Assembly (NCBI RefSeq): GCF_030440575.1 | Contig: NZ_CP047189.1 | Location: 744,001 to 808,000 of the forward strand | Source: Corynebacterium ciconiae DSM 44920 | Lineage (GTDB): Bacteria > Actinomycetota > Actinomycetes > Mycobacteriales > Mycobacteriaceae | Length of the DNA: 64,000 nucleotides | Reading direction: 5' to 3' | Part shown: positions 17,697 to 26,698 of the stretch, piece by piece | How positions within the stretch are numbered: position 1 is the first letter of the stretch | Layout: every line of letters begins with the position of its first letter | The notes under the pieces: generated by a model | Databases searched by the model: none | Told to the model about the DNA's origin: nothing | What the model saw: the letters and a program-made list of their open reading frames with translations, nothing else | Translations under genes and position numbers: made by a program

Positions 17697-17722
17697 AAAA
17701 CTTCCCACCCTCTCGTGGTGGG
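17697..17722 (-). promoter_or_regulatory. Possible attenuator-like hairpin in the thrC leader
   Basis: On the minus strand CCCACC pairs with GGTGGG across a 7-nt loop, followed by AAGTTTTGC, about 35 nt before the thrC start. No Thr-rich leader peptide is visible, so it may instead be fortuitous. Confidence 0.3.
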
Positions 17723-17799
17723 GTGCAGCTCCCCTGAAGCGGGGAAGCAGCTCGGCGGGGCGGATATTCACCCAGTGTGCGAGGGTAGAGTTAGACGTT

Positions 17800-18339
17800 A
17801 TGCCCACACCTGATTTCATTGTTTCGCTTCGTGAAAAAATCGGCCACGAGCCGCTGCTACTACCCGGAGTCACGGCCATCGTGTTGCGCGATTCCACCAC
17901 CGGTTCCTTTCTCAACGCCCCCGAGGTGTTGCTAGTCCGCCGCGCTGATAGCGGCGCGTGGACTCCGGTCACTGGCATCGTTGATCCCGGCGAGGAGCCC
18001 ACCACCACCGCCGAACGCGAGGTGAAGGAGGAAACGTGTCTCGACGCCCGCGTGGTGGCTCTGCTTGGTTGCGGGGCGGTGGGGCCTGTGACCTATCCCA
18101 ATGGCGATGTCACCTCCTATATTGATACGGCCTATCGCTTGGAGCTGGTGGGGGAGGCAGACCCGGCGGTAGGGGATGAGGAATCGGTGGACGTCGGGTG
18201 GTTCAGTATTGCCCAGTTACCGTCTTCGGTGGCACCGCGCTTTCGATTGTTGATTGCGGACGCGGTTGCGCAACGACGCCGCCCCCAGGGCTATAGCCCT
18301 CGCATGGGCTATCACAAACGCGATAAGCCTGCCTTCTAA
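17800..18339 (+). CDS. Nudix hydrolase
   Basis: A 179-residue Nudix family pyrophosphohydrolase. The Nudix box is complete: GIVDPGEEPTTTAEREVKEE, with the RExxxEE core that binds Mg. Ahead of it are the beta strands LLPGVTAIVL and EVLLVRRADSGAWTPVTG. The substrate (a nucleoside diphosphate linked to X) cannot be told; the ADP-ribose/NADH and housecleaning types share this form. The start is ATG 17800; upstream in-frame codons overlap the divergent thrC gene and are ignored. GAGGG lies about 14 nt upstream. It is monocistronic, followed by a 0.7-kb region without a gene. Confidence 0.9.
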   Translation: MPTPDFIVSLREKIGHEPLLLPGVTAIVLRDSTTGSFLNAPEVLLVRRADSGAWTPVTGIVDPGEEPTTTAEREVKEETCLDARVVALLGCGAVGPVTYPNGDVTSYIDTAYRLELVGEADPAVGDEESVDVGWFSIAQLPSSVAPRFRLLIADAVAQRRRPQGYSPRMGYHKRDKPAF

Positions 18340-19038
18340 ACGCCTGAGAACCTCTATTCAGCTGCTTTACACCGACCGTGAGATCGCCGTTGTGTGGCCC
18401 TGTGGGGGAGGGGTCAAGCGGTGGCCAAAATAGACATAAAGGGTTCGGGTTTAGGGGTGATGGTAGGGGGTAATGGGGTGCAAAGTGACAGGACATGTAT
18501 GTCTGCTTACCGATTGGTAGCTTGGGTTCAGGCATGGCGGTGATCGCTTCCCCAGGGGCGGGGGTATGGCCCGTTACGCTAGCGTAGCTTAGCCTTGGGG
18601 ACATGGGATGAATTTCTTAAAACCGCAGCTAGAACTTGGTTACGATTCCGTAGTTTCGGGATTTACGATGGGGGAAATATGCACCCCGAAAAGGGGTGGT
18701 GACGCCACCGTAACTTAGCAGGTTAATGTGACTCAGGACACATCTGATGTCACATCTTAGGTGTGGGTGATCCTGCTACCAGCAACAATGGTGTTAGGTC
18801 CGATCCTTGCTTTGTCGCGCTAAGCATAAGCACCCTTTTGGGGTGGGTTGGCCGCTGTTACTCTGGACTTTGACATCAGGGCTCAGTGTCCGAGTCGATG
18901 AGAGTGTTAGAGCTTTCCTAACTTCCTCACTGTCCCCTCACATCAACCCATTGTTGGCCTCCACCGATGCGCCGAAGCTCGCCTCCACGGCGAGCACAAC
19001 ACGAGGCGTCGACGGGCCGGAAAGGTCGTGAATTCCTA
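18340..19038. other. Gene-free 0.7-kb region before glpD
   Basis: I find no convincing gene in these 699 bases; short frames here have poor codon use. The region holds a 12-bp palindrome TACGCTAGCGTA (18575-18586), a hairpin CACCCCgaaaAGGGGTG near 18679-18695, a TTGACA at about 18869 and a candidate GlxR site at 18727-18742. It is lower in GC than its flanks in part and probably holds the glp promoter and a long leader. Confidence 0.5.
18727..18742 (+). promoter_or_regulatory. Candidate GlxR (CRP-family) binding site
   Basis: TGTGACTCAGGACACA fits TGTGA-N6-TCACA except in the second half (ACACA). GlxR is the cAMP-responsive global regulator of Corynebacterium, and carbon-source genes such as glp are typical targets. 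It lies about 300 bp before glpD; assigned by pattern only. Confidence 0.35.
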
Positions 19039-20763
19039 ATGGCTTCCACGTCGAAGCAAGCACTCAACCCCGAGTATTACGAGCAGTCTTGGGAGAAGTT
19101 CGGTTCAGAGAAGTTTGACGTCGTCATCATTGGCGGTGGCTCGGTTGGTGCCGGTGCCGCTCTGGACGCCGCCACCCGTGGTCTGAAGGTTGCGGTGATC
19201 GAGACCCGCGACTTCGCCGCAGGTACCTCCTCGCGCTCGTCCAAGATGTTCCATGGCGGCCTGCGCTACTTGGCCATGCTGGACTTCCGTCTCGTGGCTG
19301 AGTCTCTCCGCGAGCGTGAGCTGAACATGTCCACTCTGGCTCCGCACCAGGTCAAGCCGCTGAAGTTCCTCTTCCCGCTGACCAACCGCGTGTGGGAGCG
19401 CGTGATGATGTTCGGCGGATTCACGCTCTACGATCTCATGGGCGGCGCCAAGACTGTCCCCATGCAGAAGCACTACACCCGCAAGGGCGCACTGAAGGTC
19501 GTGCCCGCGCTGAAGGAAGACGCCGTTGTTGGTGGTATTCGCTACTACGACACGCTTGTCGACGACGCCCGCCACACCATGACGGTGCTGCGCACCGCCG
19601 CCGAGTATGGCGCCACCATCCGCACCTCCACCCAGGTGGTCGGCTTTGAGAAGAAGCATGGCCGCGTCGTGGGTGCTACCTTGCGCGATACCGACACTGG
19701 CCGCGAGACCAGCGTGCACGGTTCCGTGTTCATCAACGCCACCGGCGTGTGGAATGACGACATCCACAAGATGGCCGGTGTTGAGGGCAAGTTCTCCGTT
19801 CACGCCTCGAAGGGCGTGCACATTGTGGTGCCGAAGGACAAGATCGAGTCCGACGCCGCCCTGTGCTTCGTTACCGAGAAGTCTGTGCTCTTTGTGATTC
19901 CGTGGGGCGAGTACTGGATCGTCGGCACCACCGACACCGAGTACACCGAGGGCCGCCCGGATCCGGCTCCCACCAAGGAGGACATCGACTACATCCTCAC
20001 CGAGCTCAATGACCGCGTGCGTACCCCGATCACCCATGAGGACATTGTGGGCGTCTACTCCGGTCTGCGTCCACTGGTGGCCGGTTCTTCCGACACCACC
20101 ACCAAGCTGTCCCGTAACCACGCTGTTGCCCGCGACCTGCCCGGCCTGATCTCCGTGGCCGGCGGTAAGTACACCACCTACCGAGTGATCGGTAAGGACG
20201 CCGTGGATCTCGCCATCGGCGATATCCCGAAGCAGGTGCCGGAATCCATCACGGATCACACCCCGATCCTGGGCGCCGATGGCTACCACGCCCTGGCTAA
20301 CCAGGTGGATGCTTTGGCTGCTCGCCACGAGCTGCCGGCGAAGACCATCGAGCACCTGCTCGGTCGCTATGGCTCCCTCTACGAGGAGGTGCTGGCCCCG
20401 GCTGCCGAGGACAAGGAGCTACTCAAGCCCATTGAGGGTGCCGAAGGCTACATCTGGGCCGAGGTGCTCTACGCCGTCACCCACGAGGGTGCGCTGCACC
20501 TGGAGGATGTGCTCAACCGCCGCCTGCGCGTGGCCATGGAGTACGACGACCGCGGCACCGTTGCCGCCGAGGCTGTCGCCACTTTCATCGCCCCGCACCT
20601 GGGCTGGGATGATGCCACCCTCAACGCCGAGCTGGAAAGCTTCCGCACCCGCGTCGAAGCTGAGCTCAACGCCGAGAAGGCTCTCACTGACTCTGCCGCC
20701 ACCGACTACATGATCAAGGCCGGCGATCCCCGAACCAACATCGACGAAAGCATAGATATCTAA
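19039..20763 (+). CDS. glpD: Glycerol-3-phosphate dehydrogenase (FAD, quinone-linked)
   Basis: A 574-residue membrane-peripheral flavoenzyme that oxidises glycerol-3-phosphate to dihydroxyacetone phosphate and reduces menaquinone. The FAD Rossmann motif is DVVIIGGGSVGAGAALDAATRGL, followed by the family signature ETRDFAAGTSSRSSKMFHGGLRYL. The substrate-site segment SGLRPL and the C-terminal DAO_C-like helical domain (about residues 400-540) are present. The start is ATG 19039 (MASTSKQ). The codon bias is strong, suggesting high expression. The stop overlaps the glpF start (TAATG), so translation is coupled in a glpD-glpF-glpK operon. Confidence 0.96.
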   Translation: MASTSKQALNPEYYEQSWEKFGSEKFDVVIIGGGSVGAGAALDAATRGLKVAVIETRDFAAGTSSRSSKMFHGGLRYLAMLDFRLVAESLRERELNMSTLAPHQVKPLKFLFPLTNRVWERVMMFGGFTLYDLMGGAKTVPMQKHYTRKGALKVVPALKEDAVVGGIRYYDTLVDDARHTMTVLRTAAEYGATIRTSTQVVGFEKKHGRVVGATLRDTDTGRETSVHGSVFINATGVWNDDIHKMAGVEGKFSVHASKGVHIVVPKDKIESDAALCFVTEKSVLFVIPWGEYWIVGTTDTEYTEGRPDPAPTKEDIDYILTELNDRVRTPITHEDIVGVYSGLRPLVAGSSDTTTKLSRNHAVARDLPGLISVAGGKYTTYRVIGKDAVDLAIGDIPKQVPESITDHTPILGADGYHALANQVDALAARHELPAKTIEHLLGRYGSLYEEVLAPAAEDKELLKPIEGAEGYIWAEVLYAVTHEGALHLEDVLNRRLRVAMEYDDRGTVAAEAVATFIAPHLGWDDATLNAELESFRTRVEAELNAEKALTDSAATDYMIKAGDPRTNIDESIDI

Positions 20764-21503
20764 TGATCACAGCAACCCAAGCGTTGGGCTGGGAGTTCCT
20801 GGGCACCACGCTGCTTCTGCTCCTTGGTAATGGCGTGTGCGCAGTTAACACGCTGCGCACCTCCGGTGGCCGCAACACCGGCTGGGTCCTCATAGCCATC
20901 GGATGGGGTATGGCCGTGTTCGTGGGCGCTTCCGTGGCAGATGTCTCGGGCGGTCACCTCAACCCGGCTGTGACGCTGATGCTCGCCCTGAACGGTTCCA
21001 CCCCCTGGGATCTGGTTCCCTACTACATCATTGGCCAAATGCTCGGCGGCATCTTCGGCGCGGTGCTCTGCTACCTCACCTTCAAGCAGCTTTTCGACGC
21101 CAACTCGCTGGACGATAACGGCGAGAACACCGACGCCAACAGCGTCACCGGTGGCATCTTCTTCACCGGCCCGGTGCATCCGAAGAATGGCTGGAATGCC
21201 TTCACTGAGTTCGTGGCAACCTTCGTTCTGCTGGCCTTCATCGCTTGGGGTCCCGCTGGTGGCGAGCTTGGTCCGCTGACCTACTTCGCCGTGGCCTTCG
21301 TGGTGATCGCGATCGGTATGTCGCTCGGTACTCCCACCGGTTATGCGATCAACCCGGCCCGTGACCTTGGTCCCCGTATCGCCTACGCGTTCCTGCTTCC
21401 CATCAAGGGCAAGGCTGATGCTAACTGGGGCTACGCTTGGGTTCCCGTTGTTGCCCCGATGCTTGCAGCCCTCGTCGTTGGTCTCATGACCACCGTCATG
21501 TAG
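20763..21503 (+). CDS. glpF: Glycerol facilitator (MIP/aquaporin family)
   Basis: A 246-residue channel with six transmembrane helices and two half-helices bearing the NPA motifs: GGHLNPAVTL and YAINPARDLGPR. The Asp after the second NPA motif (NPARD) is the mark of glycerol-conducting aquaglyceroporins as opposed to water-only aquaporins. Its start codon shares a base with the glpD stop. It is followed 39 bp later by glpK, which traps the glycerol by phosphorylation. Confidence 0.95.
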   Translation: MITATQALGWEFLGTTLLLLLGNGVCAVNTLRTSGGRNTGWVLIAIGWGMAVFVGASVADVSGGHLNPAVTLMLALNGSTPWDLVPYYIIGQMLGGIFGAVLCYLTFKQLFDANSLDDNGENTDANSVTGGIFFTGPVHPKNGWNAFTEFVATFVLLAFIAWGPAGGELGPLTYFAVAFVVIAIGMSLGTPTGYAINPARDLGPRIAYAFLLPIKGKADANWGYAWVPVVAPMLAALVVGLMTTVM

Positions 21504-21542
21504 TCCACTTTTCCCCCATCACCCCAGTATTGGAGAACATAT

Positions 21543-23075
21543 ATGTCCACCAAGTACATTGCCGCGATTGACCAGGGTACAACCTCCACTCGCTGCATCA
21601 TCTTTGATCACGACGCCAACCAGGTTTCTGTGGGCCAGTACGAGCACAAGCAGTACTTCCCGCAGAAGGGCTGGGTGGAGCACGACCCCAAGGAGATCTG
21701 GGACAACACCCGCCGCGCCGTGGGCCGCGCCTTGGCCAACCAGGACATTTCCGTCCAAGACATCCTGGCTGTCGGTATCACCAACCAGCGCGAGACCACC
21801 GTTGTGTGGGACAAGAACACCGGTGAGCCCGTCTACAACGCCATCGTGTGGCAGGACACCCGCACCACCGAGATCTGCCACAAGCTGATCGGCGATGGTT
21901 CCGCCGACAAGTGGCAGGAAAAGACCGGTCTTTTGATCAACTCTTACCCGGCCGGCCCGAAGGTGAAGTGGATCCTCGATAACGTCGACGGCGCCCGTGA
22001 GCGTGCCGAGAAGGGCGAGCTGCTCTTCGGCACCATCGACACTTGGCTGCTGTGGAACATGACCGGTGGCGCCGAGGGCGATGACGGACAAGAGGCCCTG
22101 CACGCCACCGACGTGACCAACGCCTCCCGCACCCTGCTCATGGATCTGAAGACCCTGCAGTGGGACGAGGAGCTCTGCAAGGCCATGGACATTCCGATGG
22201 CCATGCTGCCAGAGATTCGTCCCTCGGTGGGCGACTTCCGTGCCGTGCGTGCCCGTGGCTCCATGTCCGGGGTGCCGATCAAGGCCATCCTGGGCGATCA
22301 ACAGGCCGCCATGTTCGGTCAGGGCTGCTTCCGTGCCGGCGATGCCAAGAACACCTATGGCACCGGCCTGTTCCTCCTGCTCAACACCGGCACCAAGCCG
22401 CAGCTGAGCGAGAACGGCCTGCTCACCACCGTCTGCTACCAGCTTGAGGGCGAAAAGCCCGTCTACGCGCTGGAGGGCTCGGTCTCTATGGGTGGCTCCC
22501 TGGTGCAGTGGCTGCGCGATAATCTGCAGCTCATTCCGAATGCCCCGGCAGTGGAGAACCTCGCTCGTGAGGCCAAGGACAATGGCGGCGTCTACATCGT
22601 GCCCGCGTTCTCTGGTCTCTTCGCCCCGCGGTGGCGTTCCGATGCTCGCGGCGTGATCGTTGGTCTGACTCGCTTCACCAACCGCAAGCACATCGCCCGC
22701 GCCGTGCTGGAGGCCACTGCCTTCCAGACCCGCGAGGTTGCGGACGCCATGGTGGCCGACTCCGGGGTGGAGATCACCAACCTGCGCGTGGATGGTGGCA
22801 TGACCATGAACGAGCTGCTCATGCAGTTCCAGTCCGACATCTTGGGCACCAAGGTGGTGCGCCCGAAGAACGTGGAGACCACCGCTACCGGTGCGGCCTA
22901 CGCCGCCGGTCTGGGTGTCGGCTTCTGGGAAGACTTGGCAGCACTGAAGGACCAGTCCTCTGAGGCGAAGACATGGAGCCCCTCCATGCCGCAAGAAGAG
23001 GTTGATCGTCTCTACAGCGAGTGGAACCGCGCTGTGGAGCGCTCCTATAACTGGGAGGTCCCGGAGGAGAACTAA
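21543..23075 (+). CDS. glpK: Glycerol kinase
   Basis: A 510-residue FGGY family kinase that phosphorylates glycerol with ATP. It starts [20 protein letters not shown], the ATPase-fold phosphate-1 loop, and has the substrate motif [13 protein letters not shown], the FGGY signature [12 protein letters not shown] and the C-terminal signature [23 protein letters not shown] is 9 nt before ATG 21543. It is the last gene of the operon, closed by a strong hairpin at 23111-23163. The E. coli-like length and ends suggest a normal active enzyme. Confidence 0.97.
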   Translation: MSTKYIAAIDQGTTSTRCIIFDHDANQVSVGQYEHKQYFPQKGWVEHDPKEIWDNTRRAVGRALANQDISVQDILAVGITNQRETTVVWDKNTGEPVYNAIVWQDTRTTEICHKLIGDGSADKWQEKTGLLINSYPAGPKVKWILDNVDGARERAEKGELLFGTIDTWLLWNMTGGAEGDDGQEALHATDVTNASRTLLMDLKTLQWDEELCKAMDIPMAMLPEIRPSVGDFRAVRARGSMSGVPIKAILGDQQAAMFGQGCFRAGDAKNTYGTGLFLLLNTGTKPQLSENGLLTTVCYQLEGEKPVYALEGSVSMGGSLVQWLRDNLQLIPNAPAVENLAREAKDNGGVYIVPAFSGLFAPRWRSDARGVIVGLTRFTNRKHIARAVLEATAFQTREVADAMVADSGVEITNLRVDGGMTMNELLMQFQSDILGTKVVRPKNVETTATGAAYAAGLGVGFWEDLAALKDQSSEAKTWSPSMPQEEVDRLYSEWNRAVERSYNWEVPEEN

Positions 23076-23110
23076 TCTCCGCACGGGACAGTGTGTGAGG
23101 GAATAGTTAT

Positions 23111-23163
23111 AAGCCCCGTCCACGGTGAGCATTCGCACTCATAGCCACCGTGGGCGGGGCTTT
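23111..23163 (+). terminator. Rho-independent terminator of glpDFK
   Basis: AAGCCCCGTCCACGGTG pairs with CACCGTGGGCGGGGCTT around a 19-nt loop; the stem is followed by TTTGCC. Confidence 0.88.
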
Positions 23164-23205
23164 GCCTTGCCTTGGTCTCCGGTGGGCGCGGTACGATATT
23201 AAACT

Positions 23206-23868
23206 ATGCGTCCGATCAAATTGACACTCGCTGCCCTTGCCACCACCGCGCTTATCGTGCCGCTCGCAGCCTGCGGTTCTGATGCCGATAACTCCGCTGA
23301 GTCCTCCAACCCCAGCTCCAGCTCCGCTGAGTCCTCCCAGCCTGAGAGCCAGGAAGGATCAGGGGAGAAGACTGAGAACAAGAAGCAGGACGGGGAGTGC
23401 GCCCCAATCGATGGCCCCAGCGCCAAGGTGACGGTCGGAGAAACCGGCTACAGCGTGGCAATGCCCATGCCCGAGGGGTGGGAGCGGAACGAAGAGGCTG
23501 AATCGGACTCTATTCTGCTGTCCCTCAGCTCCGGACAGATCAACGCCAGCGTTGTGGGCGGCACCGTTGAGGTTGGCCCAGATGAGGCCTTCCAACAGTA
23601 TGTGGACACGCTGAACATGCTTTCCCAGGACGGCGACCTGAAGGTGGAGGATGCCCCCGAGGTGTGCGGGTATCCGGCGAAGAACATGACTTACAACACC
23701 ACCATGCTCGATACAAAGGTGGTGCAGGAAGCAAAGATGATTGTGGTTCCCCTCGAGCAAGGCTCGATCAGCCTCGTGGTCACCGTGATTGATGAATCCG
23801 GCGAGCCGGTTCCGGCAGAGCTGCGCGACGAGCTGCTCGAGAATATTCACATCACTGCCCCGGCCTAA
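23206..23868 (+). CDS. Putative lipoprotein
   Basis: A 220-residue exported lipoprotein: a basic start (MRPIKL), a hydrophobic stretch and the lipobox LAAC with Cys23. A Ser/Glu/Asn-rich linker (about 24-60) would span the cell wall. The rest is a beta-rich domain (AKVTVGETGYSVAMPMPEGWERNEEA) of the LpqN/photosystem-PsbP-like shape seen in actinobacterial lipoproteins; that assignment is tentative. There is a possible -10 GATATT 5 nt before ATG 23206, so the mRNA may be nearly leaderless. The stop overlaps the convergent TetR gene by 4 bp. Confidence 0.8.
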   Translation: MRPIKLTLAALATTALIVPLAACGSDADNSAESSNPSSSSAESSQPESQEGSGEKTENKKQDGECAPIDGPSAKVTVGETGYSVAMPMPEGWERNEEAESDSILLSLSSGQINASVVGGTVEVGPDEAFQQYVDTLNMLSQDGDLKVEDAPEVCGYPAKNMTYNTTMLDTKVVQEAKMIVVPLEQGSISLVVTVIDESGEPVPAELRDELLENIHITAPA

Positions 23869-24413
23869 GAGGTGGGGGAGTCCGGCGAGGTGGCGTCGAT
23901 AAGCGTAGACGCGGCGGCGAGCACCTCGTCGGTTACATCGCGTTTAGCGGTGGAACAGAAGCCGGAATTGATCTCGTTGTAGTAGAGGCCCTCACCGAGA
24001 AGTAGCACCGCGATCGCGGCGTTTTCGGTGGGGCAGTGGAGCTTGAGCTCGGCGAGGAAGCGTTCCTGCACCATCGATAGGGCGTGCTCCACGGCACTGC
24101 TTTGGCGCGCGCCGATTTTCGTGACGGCCATGAGCGTGCGGCCGAAATAATCGTCTGTCACGGCGGAGGTGCGCAGATAGTAGTGCACGGCGCCCTCATC
24201 GGCGGCGCGCATGTTGGCAATATCGTCGCCTGTGCGGCGCTGAAGACGCTCGATGAGGCCGTCGGCGAGGGCCTGCTTGCTGGGGAAGTGGTAGAGCAGC
24301 CCGCCCTTGGATTTTCCCGCGGCCTTGGCGATGGCTTCGATGGTGGCTGCTTGATCATCGCGCTCGATGAGGAGCGTTTCATAGGCATCTAGGACAGCTT
24401 CTCGTGCGGACAT
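23865..24413 (-). CDS. TetR family transcriptional regulator
   Basis: A 182-residue regulator. Residues 5-50 form the TetR DNA-binding domain with the recognition helix KAAGKSKGGLLYHFPSKQALADGL, the classic G-x-LYxHFxSKxAL pattern. The C-terminal part is a ligand-binding helical domain with one Cys near residue 130 (LKLHCPTE). It is divergent from an MFS efflux pump 90 bp away with a palindrome-like element between them, so it most likely represses that pump. One 12-mer copy lies near its 3' end. Confidence 0.92.
   Translation of the reverse strand: MSAREAVLDAYETLLIERDDQAATIEAIAKAAGKSKGGLLYHFPSKQALADGLIERLQRRTGDDIANMRAADEGAVHYYLRTSAVTDDYFGRTLMAVTKIGARQSSAVEHALSMVQERFLAELKLHCPTENAAIAVLLLGEGLYYNEINSGFCSTAKRDVTDEVLAAASTLIDATSPDSPTS
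23893..23904 (+). repeat. Dispersed 12-mer GCGTCGATAAGC, copy 5
   Basis: Exact copy with the longer flank GAGGTG, in the 3' end of the TetR gene, read as Leu-Ile-Asp-Ala-Thr. Confidence 0.7.
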
Positions 24414-24451
24414 GCCGCAATACTAGCGCAGCGCCACGCCATTTACCAGCG

Positions 24452-24474
24452 AAACTGTACCGGCTGGACGGTTT
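24452..24474. promoter_or_regulatory. Candidate TetR operator
   Basis: An imperfect palindrome with outer arms AAAC and GTTT around a GTAC-like and GGAC core, between the divergent TetR and MFS start codons. Its position fits autoregulation plus pump repression; inferred from position and symmetry only. Confidence 0.45.
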
Positions 24475-24503
24475 AGCTATGGTCTGTTAGATTGATTGTC
24501 GCT

Positions 24504-25994
24504 ATGACTCAAGAACAGAAAGATAGGTGGAAGGCACTGGCCGTGCTCATGCTGCCGGTGCTGCTTGTCTCCATCGACAACACGGTCCTCAGTTTCGCCC
24601 TGCCGGAGATCTCCTCGCAGCTGACCCCGACGGGAACGCAGCTGCTGTGGTTGGTGGACATCTATCCGCTCGTTTTGGCCGGGCTACTCATTCCCATGGG
24701 CAGCATTGGCGATCGCGTGGGTCGTCGCCGCATGCTGCTCATTGGCTGCTCCGGCTTCGCGGCCATCTCGGTGGTGGCCGCCCTAGCGCCCAGCGCCGCA
24801 CTGCTGGTTGCCTCCCGTGCCGTGATGGGATTCTTCGGCGCCATGATTATGCCGGCGACCTTGTCGTTGATTCGTAATATTTTTAGCAACCCCACGGAGC
24901 GTCGCCTCGCCATCGCCATCTGGGCAGCAGGATTTTCCGGAGGCGCTGCGATCGGGCCCGTCGTTGGCGGCGTGTTGCTCGAACACTTTTATTGGGGCTC
25001 GGTCTTTCTCATGGCCATCCCAGTGCTCGTTCCCTTGATTGTGTTGGGGCCGCTGTGGATCCCTGAATCCCGCAATCCGCACCCAGGCCCGCTGGACGTG
25101 CTGTCTATCCTGCTCGCCTTCTTCACCATGGGGCCCATCGTGCTGGCGATTAAAAACGTCGGCACTGCCGGCCTCGGCTGGGAGCTGCTCGTGGCCGCCG
25201 GGTTGGGCCTGCTCTGCGGCACTCTATTCGTCCGCCGCCAGCTCTCCAGTGCCGATCCGATGCTCGACATGCGTTTGTTCGGTGTGGGGCAGTTCACGGG
25301 CGCCGTGCTGGCGAATCTCTTCGCCATTTTGTCCCTGGTGGGGCTGCTGTACTTCATCTCCCAGCACTTCCAGCTGGTCAGCGGCCACAGCCCAATGGTG
25401 GCTGGGTTGCTGCTTGTGCCGGGCATGATCGCCACGATCATCGCCGGACTTTTGGTGGTCAAGGCCTCCATGCGTATCGACGCCCACCTGCTCGTCACCT
25501 TCGGCCTCGTGCTCAACGGGGTGGGCTATCTCTTGGTGCTGTTGTCTGGGCGTTCACACTCGGATGTGGGGCTCGTGCTCGCCTTTATGGTTATCGGTAT
25601 TGGAGTGGGAACGGCAGAGACGATCTCTAATGACCTCATCCTCTCAGCGGTACCCCCAGAGAAGGCTGGGGCAGCATCGGCCATCTCCGAAACCGCTTAT
25701 GAGGTAGGCGCGGTGCTGGGCACTGCCTTCTTGGGCTCAGTGGTCAATGCCGTCTACCGCAGCAATGTTCAAGTGCCTAGCGCCATCACAGGCTCCGAAG
25801 CTGACGCCGCCCGCGATACCCTCGGCGGGGCCATCGCCACCGCCGAGTCCTATGGCGGAGAGGTAGGAGCCGCATTGGCAGAGTCTGCTCGGGCCGCGTT
25901 CGATTCCGGTGTAGTGGTCACCTCCGCCATCGCAGTAGTGCTCATGGGCGCGACCGCAACCATGGCGTTTTTCACTCTGCGCCCCAAGGGTTAA
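24504..25994 (+). CDS. MFS drug efflux transporter, DHA2 (14-TM) family
   Basis: A 496-residue permease with about 14 hydrophobic segments. The motif for proton-driven drug exporters of the DHA2 type is seen: LDIDNTVLS-like sequence VSIDNTVLSFALPEI in helix 1, GSIGDRVGRRRMLLIG in loop 2-3, and motif C in helix 5 (FSGGAAIGPVVGGVLLEHF). Close relatives export quaternary ammonium compounds and dyes (SmvA/QacA-like). The start chosen is ATG 24504; an upstream TTG is unlikely. It is divergent from, and probably controlled by, the TetR regulator. The stop overlaps the convergent PAQR gene by 4 bp. Confidence 0.9.
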   Translation: MTQEQKDRWKALAVLMLPVLLVSIDNTVLSFALPEISSQLTPTGTQLLWLVDIYPLVLAGLLIPMGSIGDRVGRRRMLLIGCSGFAAISVVAALAPSAALLVASRAVMGFFGAMIMPATLSLIRNIFSNPTERRLAIAIWAAGFSGGAAIGPVVGGVLLEHFYWGSVFLMAIPVLVPLIVLGPLWIPESRNPHPGPLDVLSILLAFFTMGPIVLAIKNVGTAGLGWELLVAAGLGLLCGTLFVRRQLSSADPMLDMRLFGVGQFTGAVLANLFAILSLVGLLYFISQHFQLVSGHSPMVAGLLLVPGMIATIIAGLLVVKASMRIDAHLLVTFGLVLNGVGYLLVLLSGRSHSDVGLVLAFMVIGIGVGTAETISNDLILSAVPPEKAGAASAISETAYEVGAVLGTAFLGSVVNAVYRSNVQVPSAITGSEADAARDTLGGAIATAESYGGEVGAALAESARAAFDSGVVVTSAIAVVLMGATATMAFFTLRPKG

Positions 25995-26698
25995 AAGCAT
26001 GGCGCCGGAGTGTGGCTGCTCACCACGAGCCACACTGCGGCGTAGTGCACTGCGGCTGCCACCACCGTGGCGGCGTGAAAATACTCGTGATAGCCGATGT
26101 AGCGGGCGTGCCGGCCAGGCCGTTTCAGTCCATAAACCACGGCCCCGAGGGAGGAGACCACCCCGCCGGCAGCGAGTAGCCCCACCACGGTCATGCTGGT
26201 GGCGGCAATCAGCTGTGGGATGATCGGCACTACCAGCCAGCCGAGGATAAGGAAGACCGCGACATCGAGCCAACGAGGATGATCAATCCACAGCATGGAT
26301 AGTGCAAGCGATGCCCCTGCTCCAATCCATGCGGCGGCCAGCATCCACGTCCGAGTCGGCGCGGATACGCTCAGCACGCACAACGGGGTGTATGTGGCGG
26401 CGATAAACACCGCGATGGTGGAGTGATCGGCCCGCCGCCACCGCACCACCGTGGCGGGCGTGCGCCACTGGCCTAAGTGATACGTAGCCGAGACACTAAA
26501 CAGCGCCACCATGCCCACCCCGTAGATGCCCACGCTGATCGCCTGGGTGGGGCTCAGGAATATCCAGGCGTAGGTGGTCAGCGCAGTTGCTGCGACGATA
26601 CCCAGCAGCGCTGCCACCGCGTGGACCCAGCCGCGCCCGCGTGGGCGCTCGCCGCGATAGGCGAGGGTGCGATATACCGACACTGTAGGGGAATGCAC
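25991..26698 (-). CDS. Hemolysin III / PAQR family membrane protein
   Basis: A 235-residue protein with seven hydrophobic segments. The conserved metal-site residues of the HlyIII/adiponectin-receptor family are present: SATYHLGQW with Ser and His, RRADHSTIAVFIAATYTP with Asp and His, and the C-terminal GYHEYFHAATVVAAAVH with two His. In structurally known relatives these bind zinc and may form a hydrolase site; despite the name there is no evidence of haemolysis. The start is GTG 26698 with AAAGG about 7 nt upstream. It adjoins the zinc-uptake locus, but on the opposite strand. Confidence 0.9.
   Translation of the reverse strand: MHSPTVSVYRTLAYRGERPRGRGWVHAVAALLGIVAATALTTYAWIFLSPTQAISVGIYGVGMVALFSVSATYHLGQWRTPATVVRWRRADHSTIAVFIAATYTPLCVLSVSAPTRTWMLAAAWIGAGASLALSMLWIDHPRWLDVAVFLILGWLVVPIIPQLIAATSMTVVGLLAAGGVVSSLGAVVYGLKRPGRHARYIGYHEYFHAATVVAAAVHYAAVWLVVSSHTPAPCF

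Noticed and set aside
9422..18339. tRNA or rRNA genes
   Set aside because: No cloverleaf with a T-loop GTTCRA motif and CCA-proximal stem could be found in the gaps here or elsewhere in the window.
18203..18604. 133-codon minus-strand frame before glpD
   Set aside because: Rich in Pro and His with poor codon use, overlaps the Nudix gene, and has no RBS.
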